Assembly: GCA_041477795.1 (NCBI GenBank)
Contig: JBGOUY010000057.1
Span: forward strand, 1-17,455
DNA length: 17,455 bases
Direction of reading: 5' to 3'
Origin: DATFMP01 sp041477795
GTDB taxonomy: Bacteria; SAR324; JACQKK01
The position numbers and the translations under genes are program-made. Of the stretch, positions 11,602 to 17,455 are shown piece by piece (the first letter of the stretch is position 1; every line of letters begins with the position of its first letter). The notes under the pieces are model-generated. The model was not told the DNA's origin, ran no database searches, and saw nothing but the letters and a program-made list of their open reading frames with translations.

Positions 11602-13221
11602 ATGTCGCACAATCCTAGATGGTTGCCTCTGCTCGTTGGTGTGGCCGTCTGCCTGACGCTGGCGGCTTGTGGCGGAGGCGGGGGTGGTGGCGGGGGGACA
11701 GGTCACCAGACGGCGACAGCGGCAATTACCATCAAGTTTCCCGCTGTGCCGCTCACGCTCCAACCCGCCAGCATCGGCGGGCGCTCGCAGCCCATGCTGC
11801 AGCCGGCCATCTCGGACGTCGCGGCCATCACCGTGCAAGCCAACGATGGCGTCACGCAGCTTGGCTTCACGAACTTGAGTCAGGACCCTGTCACCGGCGT
11901 CTGGTCGGGGGAGATCGGGAGCCTGCCGGTCGGGCCGCTGATAACGTTCAGGGCCTCGGCCACCGACGCCCTGGCGCAAACCATCTACAGCGGAGCCATG
12001 GCGACGATGCTGCAAAGCGGCATCACCAACCAAGTTTTCATTGCCATGGCGCCGATCGGCGGCAATACCGGCACCTTCCCGCAGATTGTGTCCATCACCA
12101 GCCCCGCCCAAGTGATCGTTAACCAAGCGGGCACGGTCTCCATCGTCGTATCGAGCGACCCGGACGAGTTGGTCGCGTGGAGCTTCGCACCGGTCTCTTC
12201 GACCAGTGGCGCGCCTGGTACCTTCTCGACCACGATCAGCTCCCTACGGTTAAGCGGCAGCGGTTTGGGCACATTCAGCGTCACCTATTTCGCCCCTACC
12301 GCGGAGAGCGTGGACACGTTCCGGGTGAGCGTCACCGACAGCGAACAGATCACGGTGTCGGCCGACTTCACCATCACGACCGTCGCGCTGGCCACCATCG
12401 GCGTCGAGGTGAAGTTCTTCCCCACGGTGACGGCCTTGTCGGCTCGGCGCTCCGGCAGCGAGGTGACCCTCGCGGCCACTGTGAGCGACGAGGATCCCGC
12501 CACCGTGATTTATGGTTGGAGCTTCATGCAGGACGGCGGCCCGACCGTGGGATTCAGCGACACGACCGTCAACCCGACCACGCTGGCGGGCTACGACGAC
12601 ACCGTGACGGGGATGTTGTTCTTGACCGTGATGGACAGCCTGGATGCCCAAAGCAGCACCATCAGCATTCCGATAGGGATCGGGCAGTTCGGAACGGTTA
12701 TCAACTCGACCGTCGCCAATTACACCTTCGACGACGGCACCCTGCAGGGGTGGACCACGACCGGCCTGTGGCACGTCTCCGGCGTGCACTTCGTCTCGGC
12801 GCCCAACTCGGTGCGCTATGCCGATGCGCTGTCGGGCAACTACGAAACGTTCGACCCCATTACGGGGGCCCCCACGTCCAACAGCGGGGAGCTGACCTCG
12901 CCACCGTTCACACTGCCCGCGATACCCACGCTGAACTTCGATTACTTCAAGGGCACGGAGTGTGCGGATGGCATCGTGTGTGGGGTGGACAACCTGACAG
13001 TGGAGATCGCCACGGACGGGCAGAATTGGACGGTGCTGGACACCCTGCCGGGATCAAGCTCGCGCTTCACGTCGCGGTTCTATAACCTGGCGGCGATGTT
13101 TGCCGGGCAGGTGGTGCAAATCCGGTTTCGGTTCGACACAGTGGACTCGAATGATAACTCTTTCGAGGGCGTGTTCATCGACAACATCGGAATTCCCGGC
13201 GCGACGCTCGCGCTCCCATAG
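11602..13221 (+). CDS. Large lipoprotein with Ig-like repeats and C-terminal jelly-roll domain
   Basis: Protein of 539 residues. Residues 1-23 form a lipoprotein signal with lipobox LAAC and acylated C23, followed by nine glycines as a flexible tether. Two or more Ig-like beta-sandwiches occupy about 35-370, one beginning VSITSPAQVIVNQAGTVSIV and one FFPTVTALSARRSGSEVTLA. The C-terminal 160 residues start YTFDDGTLQGWTTTGLWHVS and contain ELTSPPFTLP, LNFDYFKGTE, VEIATDGQNWTVLDTL and VFIDNIGI, the pattern of MAM/immune-inhibitor-type jelly-roll domains that often bind carbohydrate or protein. No catalytic domain is seen. It is probably anchored to the outer membrane and exposed for adhesion or binding. 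GGAG lies five bases before the ATG. It is a single-gene unit with its own promoter and terminator, and its base composition is more moderate than its neighbours'. Confidence 0.85.
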   Translation: MSHNPRWLPLLVGVAVCLTLAACGGGGGGGGGTGHQTATAAITIKFPAVPLTLQPASIGGRSQPMLQPAISDVAAITVQANDGVTQLGFTNLSQDPVTGVWSGEIGSLPVGPLITFRASATDALAQTIYSGAMATMLQSGITNQVFIAMAPIGGNTGTFPQIVSITSPAQVIVNQAGTVSIVVSSDPDELVAWSFAPVSSTSGAPGTFSTTISSLRLSGSGLGTFSVTYFAPTAESVDTFRVSVTDSEQITVSADFTITTVALATIGVEVKFFPTVTALSARRSGSEVTLAATVSDEDPATVIYGWSFMQDGGPTVGFSDTTVNPTTLAGYDDTVTGMLFLTVMDSLDAQSSTISIPIGIGQFGTVINSTVANYTFDDGTLQGWTTTGLWHVSGVHFVSAPNSVRYADALSGNYETFDPITGAPTSNSGELTSPPFTLPAIPTLNFDYFKGTECADGIVCGVDNLTVEIATDGQNWTVLDTLPGSSSRFTSRFYNLAAMFAGQVVQIRFRFDTVDSNDNSFEGVFIDNIGIPGATLALP

Positions 13222-13254
13222 CGGTCGAAGCCGGTCCTTGCGGTGGATGCAGCG

Positions 13255-13285
13255 GGCGCCTGTGCCATGAGCAGGCGCCGTCTTT
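13255..13285 (+). terminator. Rho-independent terminator of the lipoprotein gene
   Basis: GGCGCCTG (13255-13262) pairs perfectly with CAGGCGCC (13272-13279) around a nine-base loop. GTCTTT follows immediately. It lies 34 bases after the stop codon. The stem is strong and the T-tract short. Confidence 0.6.
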
Positions 13286-13540
13286 CCGCGCCTCCTGCAC
13301 AGTGCGGGAGGGTTTGCTTTATCTCGTCCCGGGCCTGCTCGCCTGGTGTGTCGTTCCATGTAATCTCACCCCGGCCCGCTTTCCTTCCGCTCCTCTGACG
13401 CCCTCTTGGCGGTGCTGTTGGTTCGCGCCGCAAGCAACGGCTCAAGGTCGAGCGAGGGAAAATCCGCCACGGGTGGTGCGGGAATGCAGCGAGTGCGGAG
13501 AAGCGGCAGGTCTGCCCTTCCCCCGTCCGCTTCGGCCCGC

Positions 13541-13546
13541 TATGCT
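13541..13546 (+). promoter_or_regulatory. Candidate -10 placing rlmI transcription at its start codon
   Basis: TATGCT in the context CCGCTATGCTCG matches the -10 consensus at 4/6. Seven bases further is 13553, the A of the rlmI ATG. There is no Shine-Dalgarno. The best -35 candidate, TTCCCC at 13518-13523 with 17-base spacing, is poor (3/6). Confidence 0.4.
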
Positions 13547-13552
13547 CGCCCC

Positions 13553-14980
13553 ATGCAACAGGCAGCCCCGCACATCTGGCAGCTCCGCTCCGGCGCGGAC
13601 AAGCGCTTCCGCTCCGGCCATCCGTGGGTCTACAGCAACGAGCTGGCGCACAGTCCGCGCGAGATCGCGCCGGGCGATGCGGTGGAGCTGCGCGATGCCG
13701 CCGGGCGCTTCCTGGCGCGCGGCTATGGCCATCCGCACACGCTGATCGCCTTCCGCGCCCTGGGGCGCGATCCGGCCGAGGCCGAGCCGTGGAGCGAGGC
13801 GGGGCTGCTGGCGCGCCTGCGCCGGGCGGACGGCCTGCGCCGCAGGCTGGGCCTGGCGGACGTCAGCCACCGCTGGGTGTTCGGCGAGGCGGACGACCTG
13901 CCCGGAGGGGTCGTGGAGCGCTACCGCCTGCACGCTTCTGCGGCTGAGGGTGCCGCGCCTGAGAGCGCCGCGGCGCAGGTGCTCGTGCTGCAGCAGCACA
14001 CCGCCGGCGCCGAGCGCCTGCACGAGGTTCTGCTGGCGGCGCTGCAGGCGCGGGTGGAGGAGGAGCACGCCGCGGCGCAGGGGCCCGGCTGGGCGCGCAC
14101 GGGCGTCGTGCTGCGCAACGACACGGCCGCGCGGCGCCTGGAGGGCCTGCCCGACGACACGGTGCGCGTCCTGCGCGAGGCGCCGGGCTGCGATCTGAGC
14201 CGCGCCCGGATTGCGGTCTCCGCCCCGCTGACCGCGCCGCCCGGGGCCGGCGCGGGCCCGGCGGGGGTGCCCTTCCAGGTCGATCTGCTGGGGGGGCAGA
14301 AGACCGGCTTCTTCCTGGATCAGGCCGCCAATGTGCGCCTCGCCGCGAGTCTGCTGGCGCCGCTGCTGCGGGACGGTGCGCTGAACGGTGCGTCGAACGG
14401 CGCGCTGAACGGTGCGTCGAACGGCGCGCTGGGCGGCCCGGACGGCGGCCCGCTGCGCATCCTCGACTTGTTCGCCTACGTGGGCCAGTGGGGCGCGCAA
14501 CTGGCGCGGGTCGCGGCCCGGTCTGGGCGCGAGGCACAGGTCACGGCCATGGACGCCTCCGCGCCCGCCCTGGAGTTCGCCGCGGCCAACATCGCCGCGG
14601 CAGGCGCCACCTGCGAGGCGCTCCGTGCGGACGTGCTGGAGCGGCTGGACGACCAGCCCGCGCGGGCGTTCGATGTGGTGGTGGTGGATCCGCCTGCGTT
14701 CATCAAGGGCCGCAAGGCCTATCACAGCGGCCGCGCGGCCTACGTGAAGCTCAACGCCGCGGCCCTGCGCCGCGTGCGGCCCGGCGGCCTGATCGTGACC
14801 TGCTCCTGCTCCCAGCTCCTGGAGGAGGCGGACTTCCTGGCCGTGCTGCACAAGGCCGCCGGGCGCGCGGAAACCCCGGTGCGCTGGGTGGCACGCGGCG
14901 GCCAGGCGCCCGATCATCCCGTGCTCGCCGAGTTTCCGGAGGGCCAGTACCTCAAGTGCTGGATCGGCGTGGTGGGGTGA
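13553..14980 (+). CDS. rlmI: RlmI-like 23S rRNA (cytosine-5) methyltransferase
   Basis: Protein of 475 residues (E. coli RlmI, 396). RlmI transfers methyl from SAM to C5 of C1962 of 23S rRNA; this target is assumed from the family. Residues 1-85 form the PUA RNA-binding domain (RFRSGHPWVYSNEL, PGDAVELRDAAGRFLARGYG). A central segment contains HRWVFGEADDLPGGVVERY and QKTGFFLDQAANVRLAA. The Rossmann domain has motif I ILDLFAYVGQWGAQLA (303-318), motif IV DPPAF (D379-F383) and TCSCSQ with the candidate nucleophile C417 or C419. The extra length comes from Ala/Gly-rich insertions near 125-140, 170-185 and a repeat tract at 275-294. The ATG at 13553 begins the PUA domain. Its stop faces a convergent lipoprotein operon 33 bases away. 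Confidence 0.85.
   Translation: MQQAAPHIWQLRSGADKRFRSGHPWVYSNELAHSPREIAPGDAVELRDAAGRFLARGYGHPHTLIAFRALGRDPAEAEPWSEAGLLARLRRADGLRRRLGLADVSHRWVFGEADDLPGGVVERYRLHASAAEGAAPESAAAQVLVLQQHTAGAERLHEVLLAALQARVEEEHAAAQGPGWARTGVVLRNDTAARRLEGLPDDTVRVLREAPGCDLSRARIAVSAPLTAPPGAGAGPAGVPFQVDLLGGQKTGFFLDQAANVRLAASLLAPLLRDGALNGASNGALNGASNGALGGPDGGPLRILDLFAYVGQWGAQLARVAARSGREAQVTAMDASAPALEFAAANIAAAGATCEALRADVLERLDDQPARAFDVVVVDPPAFIKGRKAYHSGRAAYVKLNAAALRRVRPGGLIVTCSCSQLLEEADFLAVLHKAAGRAETPVRWVARGGQAPDHPVLAEFPEGQYLKCWIGVVG
14375..14434 (+). repeat. In-frame 12-bp tandem repeat inside rlmI
   Basis: Five 12-bp units alternate as GGTGCGCTGAAC and GGTGCGTCGAAC types, with small T/C and end variants, so the true period is 24 bp. 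They encode GALN-GASN-GALN-GASN-GALG at residues 275-294. Because the unit is a multiple of three, copy-number change would lengthen or shorten a loop without breaking the frame. The tract sits just before SAM motif I, in a likely surface linker. Confidence 0.85.
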
Positions 14981-14985
14981 TGGGA

Positions 14986-15002
14986 GCGGCCAGCCCGGCC
15001 GC
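14986..15002. other. Hairpin between convergent genes
   Basis: GCGGCC (14986-14991) and GGCCGC (14997-15002) flank a five-base loop between the rlmI stop and the stop of the third lipoprotein. No T-run follows on either strand. It could slow polymerase from both sides, but an intrinsic terminator is not shown. Confidence 0.3.
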
Positions 15003-15013
15003 CGGGCGCGACG

Positions 15014-15460
15014 CTAGCTGATCGTCAGCGTGAACGAGCCGGCCATGCCGTCCTCCTCGTCGATGCGCAGGTAGTACGTGCGGCCCACCACCAGCAGGGG
15101 CGGCTGGCAGGACTCGTCGCGGGCATCCGCGTACGCATCGCAGCGGTAGATCAGCGCCGAGGCCGTGTAGCTCGGGTCGCCGAACAGGCTCCAGCCGTAG
15201 TTGGACCTCAGCGCGCTGAGGGTGAGGGTGTGCGCGCTGCTCGTGGCGACGAATTGGCCGAAGAAGCTCTCGTGCGCGGCGACCGTCTCCGTGGCGGGCT
15301 GGCCGACCGTGAACGGCGTGGGCGGCGGCGGCGCCGGGGAGGGGCTCTCCGTGCCGCAGCCGGCCGGCAGCGCCGCCAGCAGGGCGAGGGCCGCGAGCGC
15401 AAGGCACACCGCGCCGGCACGCCGGCTCCCTTGCCGCAGACGGTGCAGTGCGCGTGTCAT
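15014..15460 (-). CDS. PPC-like lipoprotein, third gene of a paralogous trio
   Basis: Protein of 148 residues. Residues 1-35 form a signal peptide with an Arg-rich start, hydrophobic core LALAALALLAALPAGC and candidate lipid-modified C35. The lipobox has Pro at -3, unusual but shared with the gene before it. A Pro-rich linker (PSPAPPPPTPF) leads to one PPC-like beta-sandwich, with HTLTLSALRSNYGWSLFGD, then RCDAYADARDESC (Cx10C) and the closing strands GRTYYLRIDEEDGMAGSFTL. PPC domains usually hang on secreted peptidases; here one stands alone. Start at 15460, 19 bases after the previous stop and with a weak Shine-Dalgarno, suggests co-transcription. Likely outer-membrane anchored. Function unknown. 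Confidence 0.75.
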   Translation of the reverse strand: MTRALHRLRQGSRRAGAVCLALAALALLAALPAGCGTESPSPAPPPPTPFTVGQPATETVAAHESFFGQFVATSSAHTLTLSALRSNYGWSLFGDPSYTASALIYRCDAYADARDESCQPPLLVVGRTYYLRIDEEDGMAGSFTLTIS

Positions 15461-15479
15461 GGGGCCATCCCCGCCGTGA

Positions 15480-15917
15480 TTAGTTGACCAGCAGCGAATA
15501 CACGTCGCCGGTGAACGAGAAGTCGTGCACCTCCAGATAGTACGTCACGCCGGCCGTGAGTATCGGGAGCGTGGTGCAGGACTCGGCGGGAGGATTGTAG
15601 CGGTGCTGGTTGCACAGGTCGATCGGCGCGAAGAAGCCCGGGTCCGTGTAGAGGAACCAGCCCAGGTCCTGCGAGTTGCCGGTCAGCGAGATGGTGAAGC
15701 GGCGGGTGGCGTTCGCGCTGAAGAGGTAGAAGCTGCTGTCGGTGCCCGGCAGGCCCGAGACCCGCCCCACGTGCGCCACGCCGATCTGCAGCACGATCGG
15801 CGCGGAGAGCGTGCCCTCGCTGGGGATGAATTCCTCCACCGCGCACGCGCCGGGCAGCGCCGCGACTCCCAGCACGGCCAGCAGTGCGACCGCGCCCGTC
15901 ACGCTGCGGGCTACCAT
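15480..15917 (-). CDS. PPC-like lipoprotein, second gene of a paralogous trio
   Basis: Protein of 145 residues. Residues 1-25 are a signal peptide (VALLAVLGVAALPGAC) with candidate lipid-modified C25 and Pro at -3. The mature part is one PPC-like domain: GLPGTDSSFYLFSANATRRF, TISLTGNSQDLGWFLYTD, the cysteine pair CNQHRYNPPAESC (Cx11C), and the typical ending AGVTYYLEVHDFSFTGDVYS. The ATG at 15917 overlaps the preceding gene's TAG by seven bases, which indicates translational coupling; there is no independent Shine-Dalgarno. The pattern of hydrophobic strands and the cysteine pair match the two neighbours, so the three look like ancient tandem duplicates, though overall identity is low. Function unknown. 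Confidence 0.75.
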   Translation of the reverse strand: MVARSVTGAVALLAVLGVAALPGACAVEEFIPSEGTLSAPIVLQIGVAHVGRVSGLPGTDSSFYLFSANATRRFTISLTGNSQDLGWFLYTDPGFFAPIDLCNQHRYNPPAESCTTLPILTAGVTYYLEVHDFSFTGDVYSLLVN

Positions 15918-16351
15918 ACGTCCAGGACGAACGGGGTGTCGTTGCCGGTGAAGCCATACACCTCCACGAACAACTCGCCGCTGGCGCGGGGCGGCGAGAG
16001 GCACTGGTCGTCCTCGGCCCCGCCGCGCGTGGAGGCGCAGGCGAAGTCCGAGAAGTCCGCATTGCCCAGCACGAACAGATCCGCGTCCGCGCGCTTGCCC
16101 GTCACGGCGACATACTGCGGCGTGTTCGCGGGCAGACCCACGATGTGGAAGTAGTTGATGCCTGCGGTGACGGCCCCGGCGTAGGGCAGTTGGCTGGCCT
16201 GCAGCGTGATGGGCTCGGCGCTGGTGGCTCCGTCGGGATTGACCCAGTCCTCCGCACCGAGCGGCTCCTGGCGTTCGCGGCCGCAGGCGGCCAGCAGGCA
16301 CAGCGCCAGTGCGACCCCCGCCCAGCGCTGCCGGATCGTACCGCCGTTCAT
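15911..16351 (-). CDS. PPC-like lipoprotein, first gene of a paralogous trio
   Basis: Protein of 146 residues. Residues 1-23 form a lipoprotein signal with lipobox LAAC and C23 as the acylation site. The mature region contains INYFHIVGLPANTPQYVAV, DADLFVLGNADFSDF, the cysteine pair CASTRGGAEDDQC (Cx11C), and GELFVEVYGFTGNDTPFVL. This is the PPC-like layout, including the typical DADLFV strand and the VEVYG-FxL ending. GGAGGT lies just before the ATG (four-base spacing from GGAGG), so this is the best-translated entry point of the three-gene operon. It diverges from clpB across 212 bases. Residues +2 and +3 after the Cys are Gly and Arg, with no Asp retention signal, so the outer membrane is likely. 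Function unknown. Confidence 0.78.
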   Translation of the reverse strand: MNGGTIRQRWAGVALALCLLAACGRERQEPLGAEDWVNPDGATSAEPITLQASQLPYAGAVTAGINYFHIVGLPANTPQYVAVTGKRADADLFVLGNADFSDFACASTRGGAEDDQCLSPPRASGELFVEVYGFTGNDTPFVLDVW

Positions 16352-16396
16352 GGCACCTCCGTCGCTTGGGTCTGGACCCCGTCGCTCGCAAGGTGT

Positions 16397-16425
16397 AAGG
16401 TACCGGACAGCCGACGGTGCGTCCA
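16397..16425 (-). promoter_or_regulatory. Candidate promoter of the lipoprotein operon
   Basis: On the minus strand TGGACG (16425-16420) and TACCTT (16402-16397) are 17 bases apart, matching the consensus at 4/6 and 3/6. A start near 16390 would give a leader of about 39 bases before the ATG at 16351. No convincing promoter for clpB, sigma70 or heat-shock type, was found in the rest of this divergent gap. Confidence 0.3.
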
Positions 16426-16563
16426 GCGGGGCCCGGCGCGCGGGGGTTGCGCTCCACCGGGCCGGTGCGGCTGGCGCGGCCGCGGGGAGCCCTCGCGTCA
16501 GCGGGGGCGTTTGGAATGTGATAGGCTTCGATGGACAAATGCCAGCCTGATAAGGATGCGCGC

Positions 16564-17455
16564 ATGGGCCTGTCGCTCTCGCACTTCACCAACAAGGCGC
16601 AGGAGGCGATCCTCACCGCCCAGTCCCTCGCCGAGCAGCGCCAACACGCCAAGATCGACCCGGAACACCTGCTGCTCTCCCTGGTGGAGCAGGAGGGTGG
16701 CATCGTGCGCTCGATCCTCGATCGCGCCGGCACGGACCTGCAGAATCTCGAGGAGCAGCTCCGCAAGCACCTGGAGCGCGGCCCGCGCACGGCCAATCCG
16801 GGTACCCAGCCCTACGTCTCCAAGAAGCTGCAGGCCGTCTTCACCCGCGCCGAGCGGGAGGCGACCAGCATGCGCGACGAGTTCACCGGCTCGGAGCACC
16901 TGCTGATCGCCCTGGCGCTGGAGCGCGGGGGCGAGGCCTTCGAGATGCTCAGCGCCCGCGGCATGACCCGCTCCACCGCCCTGGAGCTGATCCGCAAGGT
17001 GCGCGGCGGCCAGCGCCTGACGGAAGCGGGCGCGGAGGACGCCTTCGGCGCGCTCGAGCGCTACTGCGTGGACCTGATCCACCAGGCGCGGCAGGGCAAG
17101 CTCGATCCGGTGATCGGGCGGGACGAGGAGGTGCGCCGCGTGATCCAGGTGCTCTCCCGCCGCCGCAAGAACAACCCGGTGCTCATCGGCGAGCCGGGCG
17201 TGGGCAAGACGGCCATCGTGGAGGGCTTGGCCCAGCGCATCGTCTCGGGCGACGTGCCGGAGTCCCTGCGCAACAAGCGCATCCTCTCGCTGGACATGGG
17301 GGCGCTCATCGCGGGGGCCAAGTTCCGCGGGGACTTCGAGGAGCGCGTCAAGGCCATCATCAACGCCATCGAGGCCGCGGCCGGCTCCATCATCCTGTTC
17401 ATCGACGAGCTGCACACGCTGGTGGGCGCGGGCGCCTCGGAGGGCACCATCGACG
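16564..17455 (+). CDS. clpB: ClpB chaperone-disaggregase (partial, right edge)
   Basis: The first 297 residues are present; the gene continues beyond the window. ClpB is a hexameric AAA+ ATPase that threads aggregated proteins, working with DnaK. Residues 1-145 form the Clp-N double repeat (HFTNKAQEAILTAQSLAEQR, DPEHLLLSLVEQEGG, SEHLLIALALERGG). The first AAA domain follows: GKLDPVIGRDEEVRRVIQVL, Walker A GEPGVGKT (209-216), the pore loop GAKFRGDFEERVK with F254 where many ClpB proteins have Tyr, and Walker B ILFIDELHTLVGAG (D281, E282). GALERYCVDL and the KFRGDFEERVK context favour ClpB over ClpA or ClpC, but the ClpB-specific middle domain is outside the window. The ATG at 16564 has AAGG eight bases upstream; an ATG at 16556 is in another frame. 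Confidence 0.9.
   Translation, partial: MGLSLSHFTNKAQEAILTAQSLAEQRQHAKIDPEHLLLSLVEQEGGIVRSILDRAGTDLQNLEEQLRKHLERGPRTANPGTQPYVSKKLQAVFTRAEREATSMRDEFTGSEHLLIALALERGGEAFEMLSARGMTRSTALELIRKVRGGQRLTEAGAEDAFGALERYCVDLIHQARQGKLDPVIGRDEEVRRVIQVLSRRRKNNPVLIGEPGVGKTAIVEGLAQRIVSGDVPESLRNKRILSLDMGALIAGAKFRGDFEERVKAIINAIEAAAGSIILFIDELHTLVGAGASEGTID

Larger units (their letters stand above)
13222..13552. other. Gene-free gap before rlmI
   Basis: Apart from the terminator at 13255-13285 and the -10 element at 13541-13546, I see nothing convincing here. Open frames in this stretch give Cys/Arg/Pro-rich proteins without family features and are taken as chance. Confidence 0.55.

Noticed and set aside
13442..14917. 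Minus-strand open frame of 491 codons opposite rlmI
   Set aside because: No domain features; it contains the translated minisatellite as Arg/Thr repeats. The plus strand has PUA and methyltransferase motifs.
16352..16563. Heat-shock promoter for clpB
   Set aside because: I looked for a CTTGAA / CCCCAT-type pair at normal spacing and found none; the TTGGAA near 16511 has no matching -10.

Overview
The window looks like a chromosomal segment of a high-GC proteobacterium, most likely a gammaproteobacterium. The evidence is an EpmB-type EF-P lysine 2,3-aminomutase, a PA0069-family radical SAM protein, a YjiS-like DUF1127 protein, an RlmI-type rRNA methyltransferase and a ClpB disaggregase. Coding regions are strongly biased to G/C at codon third positions. 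Intergenic DNA is either GC-rich and full of hairpins or forms short AT-rich promoter islands. The taxonomic call is an inference from gene families; no rRNA or tRNA gene is present to confirm it.

Layout, left to right. Positions 1-405 hold no gene I can support. A secreted TPR/seven-bladed propeller protein lies on the minus strand (406-2073), with a good promoter at 2167-2195. A repeat-rich intergenic stretch (2074-2551) follows. Then come two plus-strand radical SAM genes: a PA0069-family protein (2552-3676) and epmB (3948-4952). They are separated by a leader packed with hairpins, including a perfect 15-bp-arm hairpin just before epmB. On the minus strand follow a frameshifted small membrane protein (4987-5167) and a DUF1127 protein (5230-5469). 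These diverge from an ArsR-type regulator (5617-6315). The divergent gap carries two operator-like palindromes over the -35 and -10, and the regulator's mRNA appears leaderless.

Next on the plus strand are coaBC (6554-7810), an alpha/beta hydrolase and MarR regulator pair with GTGA overlap behind an AT-rich promoter/operator (7900-9193), and a 634-residue protein with a TraB/ChaN-like N-terminus and an unrecognised C-terminal half (9292-11196). These are followed by a Gly-rich-tethered lipoprotein with Ig-like and jelly-roll domains in its own transcription unit (11602-13221) and an rlmI-like gene containing an in-frame 12-bp repeat tract (13553-14980). On the minus strand sit three tandem, apparently paralogous lipoproteins, each essentially one PPC-like beta-sandwich (16351 down to 15014). 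clpB starts at 16564 and runs off the right edge.

Most genes are housekeeping or maintenance: CoA synthesis, rRNA methylation, EF-P modification and protein disaggregation. The parts most worth a second look are the three-lipoprotein operon, the TraB-like two-domain protein, the ArsR/DUF1127 divergent control region, the substitution of a catalytic cysteine in CoaC, and the dispersed hairpin repeats. I saw no CRISPR array, IS element, integrase, tRNA or rRNA.
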